This document shows positions 1 to 8,493 of a DNA stretch of 42,070 bases, in pieces. The position numbers and the translations under genes are program-made. The notes under the pieces are model-generated. The model saw only the letters and a list, made by a program, of their open reading frames with translations, had not been told where the DNA came from and searched no databases. The stretch spans positions 1 through 42,070 of the forward strand of contig CAIXTT010000180.1 in the NCBI GenBank assembly GCA_903922455.1, read 5' to 3'. This DNA is from an uncultured Bacteroidota bacterium (GTDB lineage Bacteria; Bacteroidota; Bacteroidia; AKYH767-A; OLB10). Numbering within the stretch: the stretch's first letter is position 1; each line of letters starts with the position of its first letter.

Positions 1-663
1 ATCAATTTAAAATTCGGTGCTATTTTTCGCCCTGCGGACGCTATTCGAATTGGAGTAGCTATTCACTCCCCTACTTGGTATACTTTAGTAGACAAATATT
101 CAGCCACCATTAAAACTGATTTACAAGATGGTAATATTCGTTCGTCTGCAGGTCCGGAATTTATTCCATTCGATTATAAGATCACTACACCTTTTCGCGT
201 GATGACTAATCTCGCATTAATCTTAGGAAAGCAAGCTGCATTAAATGTAGATTACGAATATTTAAATTATAGTCAAGCAAGAGTAAAACCTGTTGACCGT
301 TCCTTTTCTGCAGATTTTAATCCGGTGAATAATGCTATCGGTCGGAAATATACAGGTTCACATAATTTAAGAGCTGGAGTTGAATTTAGATTTGATCAAT
401 TCCGTTTTAGAACGGGAGGATTTTACTCTACCTCTCCATTTAAAACTGCATTGCGTGATTCAAAAGAGAATGACTTAAGTAAAATCGGTATTACTGCTGG
501 ATTTGGATTTCGTGAAAAGAAATGGTACTATGACTTAGGCTATTCATGGTCGCAACAAGGAAGCTATTTGCAACCTTATTCGCTCAACAATCAAATTACA
601 GAGGGAATAACTCTTAAAGAAACTGACCATCGCGTATTGATGACTTTCGGATTTCTGTTCTAG
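1..663 (+). CDS. FadL/OmpP1-family outer membrane transporter, 3' part (5' truncated by window edge)
   Basis: The reading frame is open from base 1, so the gene begins before the window and only about 220 C-terminal residues are present. The first methionine in the frame (base 199) is internal and should not be taken as the start. The visible protein opens with KFGAIFRPADAIRIGVAIHS and continues with alternating polar and hydrophobic strands, which is the pattern of the C-terminal half of FadL/TodX-like barrels annotated as OmpP1 in Bacteroidota. It ends in a phenylalanine after a hydrophobic strand (TFGFLF), as barrel proteins recognised by the BAM machinery usually do. The family moves hydrophobic compounds such as long-chain fatty acids across the outer membrane; the substrate here is unknown. 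It converges on the glycosyltransferase gene with about 30 bases between the stop codons, and I see no hairpin there. Confidence 0.8.
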   Translation: MNLKFGAIFRPADAIRIGVAIHSPTWYTLVDKYSATIKTDLQDGNIRSSAGPEFIPFDYKITTPFRVMTNLALILGKQAALNVDYEYLNYSQARVKPVDRSFSADFNPVNNAIGRKYTGSHNLRAGVEFRFDQFRFRTGGFYSTSPFKTALRDSKENDLSKIGITAGFGFREKKWYYDLGYSWSQQGSYLQPYSLNNQITEGITLKETDHRVLMTFGFLF

Positions 664-694
664 TGGCACTTGATACATAGAAAATAGGAATAAA

Positions 695-2608
695 TTACTT
701 TTCCATAACACGGAAAACGAAATCGTCTATAAAAAACTTCTGCTTAGAAGCATTATAGAAATAAATCGACACTTCGTCATCTGGTAATATGTTTTCTACT
801 AATTTATATCCAGCATAAAACGAAGTCCAGGTCGCATTTTCTATTGGAAAATCGTCCAATTGTACACCTCTCCATAATACACTTTCTCCTTTTCGATCAA
901 TAGACACGACGAACACCACATCGGTTAACATTGCATCAGAAAAATATTTACAAGACATTTGAAAAACAGATCCTTTTGTAAAACCAAGATTAGCTGCACT
1001 CGATTTATAAGTAGTGCTATATTCTTGCTCAGGATTCATTCGCATCGACCATTTTCCCTCCATTGAAATACTATCGGATCTGAATTTTTCATCATCGGTC
1101 CAAGTTGGGATTTCAAAATTATTAGATACAACCACTAAAGTTTCAGGAGCTATTGCTAAAGGAATTGTACTATCCTTTGAAAAGACCATCACTCCTGCAT
1201 TAAAAAAAGGATCGTATTGAACCAGATAAGGGAACTTTTCAGAAATGATCATTTCCACTTCTGGTGCATGATAATTATTTGACCACCCATGAATCATTGT
1301 TTGTGCAGATGAAGTATTGACTAAATGCTTTAATTCTACAAAATGGGATGCTCTATTACAAAGATACTGTTCAAATACTGGAGAAGAAGGGTATCGATTC
1401 GAATAGTAATGAATGTAATTGGGATGGATCACATTCACTGTAGAAATTGTTTTTTTCGATCTGTACTTTGCATTATACAAAGCCATTTTTTCAGCAACTA
1501 GTTTAAACGGAGCAAAATTTTGTTTACTATAAAAATGCTGTGCTATGATGGTGCTGTAAGAAGTTAAAAGAAAAGCTAAGATCAAAAATGCATAATTCTT
1601 AATGCTAATAACTGGAGTTTCAAACCAAGAGAACATCAAAAGAAGTAAACAAGGAAAACTAAATAATAAAATTGAATACTGAAAAACCGGATTCTTATAA
1701 ACAGAATAAAAATAAGCAATCAAGGCAGGTAAGACGAAAAATAAAAGTGCCATACTTTGTTGAATTTTCCATTTAAACTTAACCTTTAGAATAAAAAACA
1801 TGGATACAACTAATACCAACAACATTAACAATAAAAAAAGGCTTTCATTGAGGCAATACAATAAATACTTCCATATTGCATCCTTTTCGGGAGGGCCTAA
1901 CCAGCCCTCTGAACCACCTAAACCACCAATACTAAATTGATACAAAAAAACATTTACATTGGGAATATAAAACAGGAACATTAAAAGACCACACACAAGA
2001 TACTTCGATCTATTTTCTTTCTGAATTAGAAACAATCCTGCAAGACCAACAATGGCTGTAAAAAGAAAACTGAAATAATGTGAATACATGGTTCCCACTC
2101 CACCGATGATAAACCACATTGCTGTTTTCCAACTCCACACTTGCGATTTCCACATCATGGTTGACCATGCATATAAAACTAACAAACTAAAAAATAATCC
2201 AGGGCTATAAGGTCGAGCGAGCTGTGCATAAAGGATTGGAAATTCTAACGCAACAAATACTGCAGTTGCCAGTAGTGCAGGAAATTTTCCAAAAAAGTTT
2301 TTTCCAGTTAAGTACAATAATGGTATGGTCAATATACCTAGTAACACAAACGGAAGGCGCAACACTTCTTCACTCATTCCAAAGAGATGAGTCCACATCC
2401 ATAAAAAAGATTGTACACCGACGGGATGCATATCGGTTAATCGAACACCTTGTTCAATCATTTCAGAAAAAGAACTATAATTTAACCTTGTGATCGCGCT
2501 CAACTCATCATTGCTGAGTGACCAATTATTATAATTATAAAATCGAAATAGCGCTCCGACGAATACCAGAACACTTGCGATTTTATCTTCAAGGTCAAAT
2601 CGTTTCAT
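695..2608 (-). CDS. GT-C fold (GT39/ArnT-like) membrane glycosyltransferase
   Basis: A 637-residue protein with about ten hydrophobic segments in its first 370 residues, followed by a soluble C-terminal region of about 260 residues. The first extracytoplasmic loop carries an Asp-Glu pair (WSLSNDELSA, D34/E35), where dolichyl-phosphate-mannose mannosyltransferases and ArnT-like enzymes have their catalytic acidic residue. Such enzymes transfer a sugar from a polyprenyl-phosphate donor to an acceptor on the outer side of the inner membrane. The C-terminal part (about 490-637) looks like a beta-sandwich and could bind carbohydrate, but I cannot place it in a family. It lies 6 bases downstream of rlmB and is probably the last gene of the rmuC-GWxTD-rlmB run. 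Donor and acceptor are unknown. The GT-C assignment is fairly sure; the exact GT number is less so. Confidence 0.75.
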   Translation of the reverse strand: MKRFDLEDKIASVLVFVGALFRFYNYNNWSLSNDELSAITRLNYSSFSEMIEQGVRLTDMHPVGVQSFLWMWTHLFGMSEEVLRLPFVLLGILTIPLLYLTGKNFFGKFPALLATAVFVALEFPILYAQLARPYSPGLFFSLLVLYAWSTMMWKSQVWSWKTAMWFIIGGVGTMYSHYFSFLFTAIVGLAGLFLIQKENRSKYLVCGLLMFLFYIPNVNVFLYQFSIGGLGGSEGWLGPPEKDAIWKYLLYCLNESLFLLLMLLVLVVSMFFILKVKFKWKIQQSMALLFFVLPALIAYFYSVYKNPVFQYSILLFSFPCLLLLMFSWFETPVISIKNYAFLILAFLLTSYSTIIAQHFYSKQNFAPFKLVAEKMALYNAKYRSKKTISTVNVIHPNYIHYYSNRYPSSPVFEQYLCNRASHFVELKHLVNTSSAQTMIHGWSNNYHAPEVEMIISEKFPYLVQYDPFFNAGVMVFSKDSTIPLAIAPETLVVVSNNFEIPTWTDDEKFRSDSISMEGKWSMRMNPEQEYSTTYKSSAANLGFTKGSVFQMSCKYFSDAMLTDVVFVVSIDRKGESVLWRGVQLDDFPIENATWTSFYAGYKLVENILPDDEVSIYFYNASKQKFFIDDFVFRVMEK

Positions 2609-2614
2609 TACTTC

Positions 2615-3367
2615 CTAACTATTTCGACGTTGACAAACTATTTCATAGAGTACCATACCTGTAGCGACGGATACATTATATGAAGCTACGGATCCTTCCA
2701 TCGGTAGTTTAACTGAATCATCGCTACGTTTAATATACTCCGGTGAGACACCATTCTCTTCACTTCCCATGATGATTGCGATAGGTCCTGTTAAATCTTT
2801 ATCACGAGCTAGCGCGTTCGCTTTTTCGGAACAAGCCACTACTTTAATTCCGCATGATTTTAAATAATCGATCGTATCCTTTAAATTATCTTCTCTACAG
2901 ATGGGCATATGATGTAATGCTCCAGCACTTGTTTTTACAGCATCCGCAGTTATCAAAGCAGACCCTCTAGAAGGAATAATAATTGCATTTACGCCGGTAC
3001 ATTCGGCAGTACGAGCAATTGCCCCCAAGTTTCTTGTATCCGTAATTCGATCTAAAATAAGTAGCATCGGCATTTTTCCGGATTCAAAAATTCCGGGAAT
3101 AATTTCTTCTACTTTGCAATAAGAAACGGTAGATAAATAAGCAATAACCCCTTGATGATTATTTCTTGTCAATCGATTCAATTTTTCGACTGGGACCGAT
3201 TGAAAGTGCAATCCTGTTTTTTCCAACTCTGATTTCAATTCACGTGCTAATGGATTATTCAATCCATTTTGAATAAATACCTTTTCAAATTCCTTTCCCG
3301 CTTGAAGTGCTTCCATCACTGCTCGCGTACCATAGATCATGGTTAAATCACTTTCCTCGTTATACAT
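2615..3367 (-). CDS. rlmB: 23S rRNA (guanosine-2'-O-)-methyltransferase RlmB (TrmH/SpoU family)
   Basis: This 250-residue protein has the two-part layout of RlmB: a small N-terminal substrate-binding domain (IYGTRAVMEAL, residues about 11-80) and a SpoU methyltransferase domain with the knotted fold. The three SpoU motifs are clear: DRITDTRNLGAIARTAE, then IAIIMGSEENGVS, then KLPMEGSVASYNVSVATGM. The family uses S-adenosylmethionine to methylate the ribose 2'-oxygen of a guanosine in 23S rRNA (G2251 in E. coli). The annotated ATG at 3367 gives a short extension; an internal methionine nine codons later, just before IYGTR, could also be the start. It is 8 bases after the GWxTD gene and 6 bases before the glycosyltransferase gene, consistent with one transcript. 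A TrmH-like tRNA methyltransferase is the main alternative, but the N-terminal domain favours RlmB. Confidence 0.88.
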   Translation of the reverse strand: MYNEESDLTMIYGTRAVMEALQAGKEFEKVFIQNGLNNPLARELKSELEKTGLHFQSVPVEKLNRLTRNNHQGVIAYLSTVSYCKVEEIIPGIFESGKMPMLLILDRITDTRNLGAIARTAECTGVNAIIIPSRGSALITADAVKTSAGALHHMPICREDNLKDTIDYLKSCGIKVVACSEKANALARDKDLTGPIAIIMGSEENGVSPEYIKRSDDSVKLPMEGSVASYNVSVATGMVLYEIVCQRRNS

Positions 3368-3375
3368 ACTCTTAT

Positions 3376-4674
3376 TTAATTATCATTCACAATTCGACCT
3401 TGGCGCCAATGATCCACGGCAAGGTACCATACATTTTCATAAACGGGCTGGCGGATGAGTGCGTAATCGTTATTTGAAAATGGATTATTCATTTTTCTAA
3501 AGATGAAAAGAATATCGGGGAATCCAGTGAGCCCAGAATATGTCCATTGTTCTGTTTCTGCATCTCGGTAAATTGAGATGGGTTGACCCATCACCAAATA
3601 AATCATTCCGCGATCGGTTTTCCAACCTTCCATATAAGAAGTAAAAGCATAATTTGCATCTTGCACACGATTATAAAATGCTCTAATTAATCCGCGAGCT
3701 CTTTCGGGCGCCCCGCCTACTTCCAACCAAAACGCATCCAATTCTGCTTTTTTATTATCTGCATTCATTAGATGTGCATACTCTTTTCTTGTTGTTAAGT
3801 AACGAGTTGCTTCTATGAGTTGTTCGGGCTTAGTCACCTTTGGAAAATCGGCATCCAAACAAGTAATCGTTAAACCGCTCGCCAAATTAGTATCCATTTG
3901 AAAATAATAGATACCGAGTCGGGGTAAATTAATAGTTCCAAAATCACTTCTATGCACAAGAAAAACGCTATCTGAATACATGCTAAATTTCTCATCATCA
4001 ATCACTCTAAACGGCATTGCTGCTAGTGGAAAATCTGTGTAATAACAACGCACCCATAAAGCTTCCAAACCTGGGAAATTCGATTCAAGAGTGACTGAAG
4101 AATGGCCTGATAATTTATAATTATAACTGAGCTTTCCGCCTTTGTTTTTAACAATAAAACTTTGATTGGTTAATTTACTTCTATTATTAATTACAATATT
4201 TCGAATTGACTCTGCATTTCTATTGAGATCCTTAAACTTCAATCGAAGGATACTTCCATCTTTTAATGAATACGTTATCGGAAAGGAATCAACTATATCT
4301 GAAAAATCTTTTTCAGATAAATAAGTAAACTGTACGGAGCCAGAATCAGAAGGATGTGTTGTAGAATACGTATCAAATATAGAATACTCCACCAAGAGCC
4401 TACTTGAAAATGATTTCCCGTCATTTACAAAAAGCAAATCTTTTTCTGCCACAGAAAAATGCAGCATGGAGAGCTCTGAACTCTTATGAAACAATAATAC
4501 ATCTGGCGAAAAAGTTTCTGATTGATAAAAAAGCTGAGTCGTTAAATTTTCATTACTAAGTTTTGAGGAGGTTTTACAACCCACAAAAATAAAAATAAAA
4601 AAAGTGAATACGATCCAATCAAAAAATTGGATTCTACTTTTAGTACACTTGAGTTCTGTTGGTGACAACAACAT
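3376..4674 (-). CDS. GWxTD-domain lipoprotein
   Basis: This 432-residue protein ends in the GWxTD domain found mainly in Bacteroidota: DAFWLEVGG, then RVQDANYAFTSYMEGWKTDR followed by GMIYLVMG. The N-terminus has a hydrophobic stretch ending FVGC, a lipobox, so it is probably a lipoprotein exported through the Sec system. The middle (about 60-290) is beta-rich. The function of the domain is not known to me, and naming one would be guesswork. Its ATG overlaps the TAA stop of rmuC by one base (TAATG), which indicates translational coupling, and rlmB follows after 8 bases. The long polar stretch before the hydrophobic segment (about 18 residues) is unusual for a signal peptide, so the true start could be slightly further in, although the TAATG overlap supports the one given. 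Confidence 0.78.
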   Translation of the reverse strand: MLLSPTELKCTKSRIQFFDWIVFTFFIFIFVGCKTSSKLSNENLTTQLFYQSETFSPDVLLFHKSSELSMLHFSVAEKDLLFVNDGKSFSSRLLVEYSIFDTYSTTHPSDSGSVQFTYLSEKDFSDIVDSFPITYSLKDGSILRLKFKDLNRNAESIRNIVINNRSKLTNQSFIVKNKGGKLSYNYKLSGHSSVTLESNFPGLEALWVRCYYTDFPLAAMPFRVIDDEKFSMYSDSVFLVHRSDFGTINLPRLGIYYFQMDTNLASGLTITCLDADFPKVTKPEQLIEATRYLTTRKEYAHLMNADNKKAELDAFWLEVGGAPERARGLIRAFYNRVQDANYAFTSYMEGWKTDRGMIYLVMGQPISIYRDAETEQWTYSGLTGFPDILFIFRKMNNPFSNNDYALIRQPVYENVWYLAVDHWRQGRIVNDN

Positions 4675-6053
4675 TATTTCGATTGCATATTAGCATTTAT
4701 ATCTTCATCACCTTCTTCTAACTCTTGGATATCTTCAGTACGATCGATTAAGGTCTGATTAATTTGTTTCGTTGTTTTCACGCCCAATTTTTTCAATCTC
4801 TCCACTCTAGAAATCAGATTTCCATTCCCGGTATGTAGTTTATTCATAGTGCCTTCGTAAGCAGACTGAGCATCCTTCATTTTCTTACCTATTGAAATCA
4901 TATCTTCAATCAATGCAGAAAACTTATCATACAGGTCACCCGATTGGCGAGCAATTTCGACAGCATTCTTATTTTGATATTCCAATCTCCAAATACTTGC
5001 AATAGTTCGCAATGTGGCTAACAAGGTAGAAGTAGTAACGAGCACTATATTCTTTTCAAACGCCTCGTTAAACAACTCATGATCTTGTTCAATCGCCAGT
5101 GCGAATGCGGGTTCAACGGGAATAAAGAGCAACACAAAATCCAATGTATTAATACCGTGCAAAGATTGATAATTCTTTGCGCTCAAATCTTTAATATGTT
5201 TACGCACAGAACTCAAATGCTCTCTTAAAGCTAATGCTTTTGCGATATCATCTTCTTCGTTTGCATAACGCTCATACGCTATTAGAGAAACCTTAGCATC
5301 CACTACAATACTTCTTCCTTCGGGTAGACTAATAATTACATCGGGTTGAAAACGTTTTCCCTCATCGGATTGTAGACTTGTTTGTACAAAATACTCGCGA
5401 CCTTTTACCAATCCAGAGCGTTCTAGTATTTTTTCTAAAATCATTTCGCCCCAATTCCCTTGCGTTTTCGCTTGTCCTTTCAATGCAGAAACTAAATTAC
5501 GAGCTTCATCACCAATCGACTTATTCATCGTTTGCAATTGAATCAATTGTTCCTTCAGCGATTGATTCTCTTTAATTCGTTCTTCGTGAGAAGTACGAAC
5601 TTGCGTTTCGAATTTCTCTATTTTATCCTTTAGTGGATTTAAAATATCATCCAACTTTGTTTTATGATCTTCTTGAATACGTTGTGAATTCTTCAAAACA
5701 ATATCGGAGGCAATTGCACTAAACTGCTCTTTCATCTGCACACGAATTGTTTCCAATTCACTTTTATGTTCAGTGAGTCGAGTTTCTAAAGATTGCGCAA
5801 CCGTTTCAGCTTTCACTTTAGAAGCATTCAACTCCTTCAGTTCAATTTGCAACGCATGACTAACTTGCTCTGCTTTTACCACTTGACCGCGTAAATCTTC
5901 AACTTGTTGAAGTAAGACAGCTTTTTCTCTTTCTACATTCATTGTCAATGAAGCAGAGTTATTCAAATCATCCTTTGATCGCATCTTCAAAAAGAGGTAA
6001 GAAATCAATGTTCCTACGACGATTCCAACTACCAAATACAATAAATCCATCAT
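4674..6053 (-). CDS. rmuC: DNA recombination protein RmuC
   Basis: This protein of about 459 residues has the RmuC architecture. A single N-terminal membrane segment (LLYLVVGIVVGTLISYLFL) is followed by a long coiled coil (about 30-195) and then the RmuC nuclease-like domain with KGQAKTQGNWGEMILEKILE, FQPDVIISLPEG, VDAKVSL and LDFVLLFIPVEPAFALAI. RmuC limits recombination at inverted repeats in E. coli and is related to PD-(D/E)XK nucleases; the D-x-K in VVDAKVSL fits that core. I place the start at the ATG at 6053, not at the in-frame TTG three bases upstream, because a TAnnTTTG promoter box (6058-6065) ends four bases before it. The gene leads a tight run with the GWxTD lipoprotein, rlmB and a glycosyltransferase. 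Confidence 0.88.
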   Translation of the reverse strand: MMDLLYLVVGIVVGTLISYLFLKMRSKDDLNNSASLTMNVEREKAVLLQQVEDLRGQVVKAEQVSHALQIELKELNASKVKAETVAQSLETRLTEHKSELETIRVQMKEQFSAIASDIVLKNSQRIQEDHKTKLDDILNPLKDKIEKFETQVRTSHEERIKENQSLKEQLIQLQTMNKSIGDEARNLVSALKGQAKTQGNWGEMILEKILERSGLVKGREYFVQTSLQSDEGKRFQPDVIISLPEGRSIVVDAKVSLIAYERYANEEDDIAKALALREHLSSVRKHIKDLSAKNYQSLHGINTLDFVLLFIPVEPAFALAIEQDHELFNEAFEKNIVLVTTSTLLATLRTIASIWRLEYQNKNAVEIARQSGDLYDKFSALIEDMISIGKKMKDAQSAYEGTMNKLHTGNGNLISRVERLKKLGVKTTKQINQTLIDRTEDIQELEEGDEDINANMQSK

Positions 6054-6057
6054 CAAA

Positions 6058-6065
6058 CAAAGATA
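6058..6065 (-). promoter_or_regulatory. TATCTTTG promoter -7 box of rmuC, leaderless layout
   Basis: On the minus strand the sequence TATCTTTG fits the Bacteroidota -7 consensus TAnnTTTG and is followed by four bases and the rmuC ATG. Transcription would begin at or next to the start codon. I see no clear TTG element at the usual upstream distance, so the call rests on the -7 box and its position. Confidence 0.5.
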
Positions 6066-6117
6066 AGAAATGCCTTAGTATGCTCTAGACCATCCTTTAA
6101 AATTAAGTCAATTTCCA

Positions 6118-6573
6118 TTAGGCCTCAAATTCAGGCAACGATTCCATAAATTCAAATTGATCTTCCGATCTTTTCAAACAATAATGTTCATTGCCATTAG
6201 TTAAAAGCACATGCGCCACTTGAAGAGAAAAATTATAGCGAGCGGCTTGCAAAAAAGTCTCTTGAGAAATCTTTATAGAAGGAGCTTTACATTCAGCAAT
6301 TAGCCAAGGAGCTCCTGAACGATCATAGATGACCACATCCGCACGTTGAGACAAGCCGTTCACTTTCACTATTTTCTCTACAGCCATTAGCGATAAGGGA
6401 TATCGATATACCTGCACCATAAATTGAATAAGGTTTTGGCGCACCCATTCTTCGGGAGTTAAGGCTACAAATCGTCTCCTAACTGAGTCAAAAATTTGTT
6501 TACTTTGCCCTTGTTCACGAACCCGAAAAGAAAAGTCTGGAAAGTTCAAGTGTTCCAATGTAGAATCATTCAT
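6118..6573 (-). CDS. HsdR N-terminal-like (HSDR_N_2) orphan protein, possible nuclease fold
   Basis: This 151-residue protein matches the stand-alone HSDR_N_2 family, named for similarity to the N-terminal nuclease domain of type I restriction subunit R. The pattern TPEEWVRQNLIQFMVQ, then RADVVIYDRSGAPWLIAECK, gives an Asp and an ExK motif (D before VVIYD, then ECK) arranged like a PD-(D/E)XK active site. No helicase/translocase, methylase or specificity subunit is nearby, so this is not a restriction system. Such single-domain proteins are widespread in Bacteroidota, and I recall them near holA; here holA is about 850 bases away on the other strand. The biological role is unknown. It is divergent from the AMP nucleosidase gene, and a TAATTTTG box lies directly before its start. 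Confidence 0.78.
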   Translation of the reverse strand: MNDSTLEHLNFPDFSFRVREQGQSKQIFDSVRRRFVALTPEEWVRQNLIQFMVQVYRYPLSLMAVEKIVKVNGLSQRADVVIYDRSGAPWLIAECKAPSIKISQETFLQAARYNFSLQVAHVLLTNGNEHYCLKRSEDQFEFMESLPEFEA

Positions 6574-6577
6574 TGCT

Positions 6578-6585
6578 CAAAATTA
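6578..6585 (-). promoter_or_regulatory. TAATTTTG promoter -7 box of the HsdR-N-like gene, leaderless layout
   Basis: TAATTTTG on the minus strand matches TAnnTTTG. Four bases separate it from the ATG at 6573, the same spacing as at rmuC. No convincing -33 TTG is seen. Confidence 0.45.
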
Positions 6586-6637
6586 CATTTCTAATAGGGA
6601 GGAATAAAATTTAAACTCACTCGTGTAAAATTATTCT

Positions 6638-7408
6638 ATGAAAAGCAAAAAAGAAATCGTTGAAAATTGGCTTCCAAGATATACTGGGGAGAAGCTCGAG
6701 AACTTCGGAAAATACATCTTACTCACTAATTTTCAGCTCTATGTGGAGTTATTTGCCAAATGGAACAAAGTGAAAATAGTAGGATTAGACAAACCAATGT
6801 CCTGCGCTACGGCTAAAGGGATTACCATCATTAATTTTGGGATTGGGAGTGCAAATGCCGCTACCATAATGGATTTGCTAGGTAGTATTAAGCCTAAAGC
6901 CGTTTTGTTTTTAGGGAAATGCGGTGGTTTAAAAAAGAAAAACAAAGTGGGCGACTTGATTTTACCTATCGCAGCGATTCGTGGAGAAGGAACCTCCAAT
7001 GACTATTTTCCGCCTGAAATTCCCGCGTTACCCGCGTTTAGTTTACAAAAGGCGGTATCGACAACGATACGAGATTTTGGAAAAGACTACTGGACAGGGA
7101 CGGTTTATACTACCAATCGGAGAGTATGGGAGCACGATACTGAATTTAAAAAATACCTGGCTAAACTGAGATGTATGGGAATTGACATGGAGACTGCAAC
7201 TATTTTTATAACGGGCTTTGCGAATCAAATTTCCACAGGTGCTTTGTTATTAGTATCGGATCAACCCATGATTCCGGAAGGAATAAAAACAGCGGATAGT
7301 GATACCAAAGTGACCAAGAGTTATGTAGAAAATCACATCAAAATAGGAATTGCTGCATTGAATGAAATCATCAACATCGGAAACACCGTAAAACATTTGA
7401 AATTTTAA
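6638..7408 (+). CDS. amn: AMP nucleosidase (Bacteroidota-type, PNP/UDP phosphorylase superfamily)
   Basis: This 256-residue protein has the nucleoside phosphorylase/nucleosidase fold: INFGIGSANAATIMDLL near the N-terminus, VLFLGKCGGLKKKNKVGDLI in the first third, and GIDMETATIFITGFANQ with LLLVSDQPM toward the end. The MET-containing motif binds the ribose in this superfamily, and the Asp in LVSDQP is placed like the catalytic acid. In Bacteroidota, proteins of this length and sequence are annotated as AMP nucleosidase, which splits AMP into adenine and ribose 5-phosphate; they lack the extra N-terminal domain of the E. coli enzyme, which is nearly twice as long. A related nucleosidase (for example MTA/SAH) cannot be excluded from motifs alone. 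The gene is 17 bases before holA on the same strand and divergent from the HsdR-N-like gene. Confidence 0.78.
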   Translation: MKSKKEIVENWLPRYTGEKLENFGKYILLTNFQLYVELFAKWNKVKIVGLDKPMSCATAKGITIINFGIGSANAATIMDLLGSIKPKAVLFLGKCGGLKKKNKVGDLILPIAAIRGEGTSNDYFPPEIPALPAFSLQKAVSTTIRDFGKDYWTGTVYTTNRRVWEHDTEFKKYLAKLRCMGIDMETATIFITGFANQISTGALLLVSDQPMIPEGIKTADSDTKVTKSYVENHIKIGIAALNEIINIGNTVKHLKF

Positions 7409-7425
7409 TTCAGGATTGAAGAGGA

Positions 7426-8487
7426 ATGGCACAGAAGACAATTGATGAAATAAAAAGAGATTTAAAAAATAAAATCTACCATCCTGTCTATTTACTACAA
7501 GGAGATGAGCCTTATTATATTGATGTAGTTACGGAGATGCTTGAAAATTCCGTGCTCGATGACATGGAAAAAGAATTTAACCAAACTGTACTTTATGGTA
7601 AAGACTGTGAAATATTAAGTTTGATCAGTGCAGCCAAACGATATCCGATGATGTCGAATTATCAAGTAGTCATCATTAAAGAAGCGCAGGAAATAAAGGC
7701 GCTTCTTCCAAAAGCGAAAAGTAAAAGTGAGGACGGAGGAGAAGAAAAAAACGATAGTGTCCCTTTATTAAATTATCTTTCCAATCCACTTTCTTCAACA
7801 CTACTTGTTTTAGCCATGAAGTATAAGGCTCTCGACAAGCGTGGTAAATTGTACAAGGCCATAGAAAAAAACGGAGTTGTTTTTGAGTCGAAGAAAATGT
7901 ACGACGACAAACTTCCTAAATGGATAGAAAATTATTTAGCAGAGAAAAATTCAAAAATTACTCCGAAAGCTTCTCAGCTCATGTCGGAGCATTTAGGAAA
8001 TGATTTATCGAGGATTGCCAATGAATGTGACAAATTGCTAATTAATATTAAATCGAAAGAAACCATTGATGTTCAACATATCGAACTATACATTGGAGTA
8101 AGTAAGGAGTTTAATATTTTTGAATTGCAAAAAGCTTTAGGCAAAAGAGATGTATACGCCTGCATTAAGATTGCAAATTATTTTACTGCAAATCCGAAGA
8201 GCAATCCAATTCAAGTAACGATGGCGATGCTCTATACTTATTTCACTAAATTACTTTTATATCACTCTCTGAATGACAAATCCAGAAATTCAGTTGCGGT
8301 GGCATTAAAAGTAAATCCATTCTTTGTAGATGATTATTTCACGGCGGGGAAAAATTATAGTCCGGAGCATGTAGAAAAAAACATCAGTTTACTTCGAGAA
8401 TTTGATTTAAGATCAAAAGGTGTAGGGGCCTCCACTTTAGGGAACGAGGATTACATGAAAGAATTTGTATATAAATTAATTCATTAG
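7426..8487 (+). CDS. holA: DNA polymerase III subunit delta
   Basis: This 353-residue protein begins like HolA (YHPVYLLQGDEPYYIDVVTE) and keeps the delta layout: an AAA+-like N-terminal domain without a working Walker A, a middle lid domain, and the helical collar with GNDLSRIANECDKLLIN and FNIFELQKALGKRD. Delta is the clamp-loader wrench that opens the beta sliding clamp during replication. The N-terminal part contains a charged insertion (about residues 98-112, KAKSKSEDGGEEKNDS), which looks like a loop. The start ATG is preceded by GAAGAGG, one of the few purine-rich ribosome-binding-like sequences in this window. It is downstream of the AMP nucleosidase gene and 6 bases before mqnA, so all three may be co-transcribed. 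Confidence 0.88.
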   Translation: MAQKTIDEIKRDLKNKIYHPVYLLQGDEPYYIDVVTEMLENSVLDDMEKEFNQTVLYGKDCEILSLISAAKRYPMMSNYQVVIIKEAQEIKALLPKAKSKSEDGGEEKNDSVPLLNYLSNPLSSTLLVLAMKYKALDKRGKLYKAIEKNGVVFESKKMYDDKLPKWIENYLAEKNSKITPKASQLMSEHLGNDLSRIANECDKLLINIKSKETIDVQHIELYIGVSKEFNIFELQKALGKRDVYACIKIANYFTANPKSNPIQVTMAMLYTYFTKLLLYHSLNDKSRNSVAVALKVNPFFVDDYFTAGKNYSPEHVEKNISLLREFDLRSKGVGASTLGNEDYMKEFVYKLIH

Positions 8488-8493
8488 AAACGG

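Noticed and set aside
2224-2493. 89-codon open frame on the plus strand
   Set aside because: It is the reverse of the membrane part of the GT-C glycosyltransferase; no domain is visible and its composition is that of a shadow frame.
6118-6573. Type I restriction system
   Set aside because: Only a short N-terminal-like domain is present; there is no helicase part, no HsdM and no HsdS anywhere in the window.
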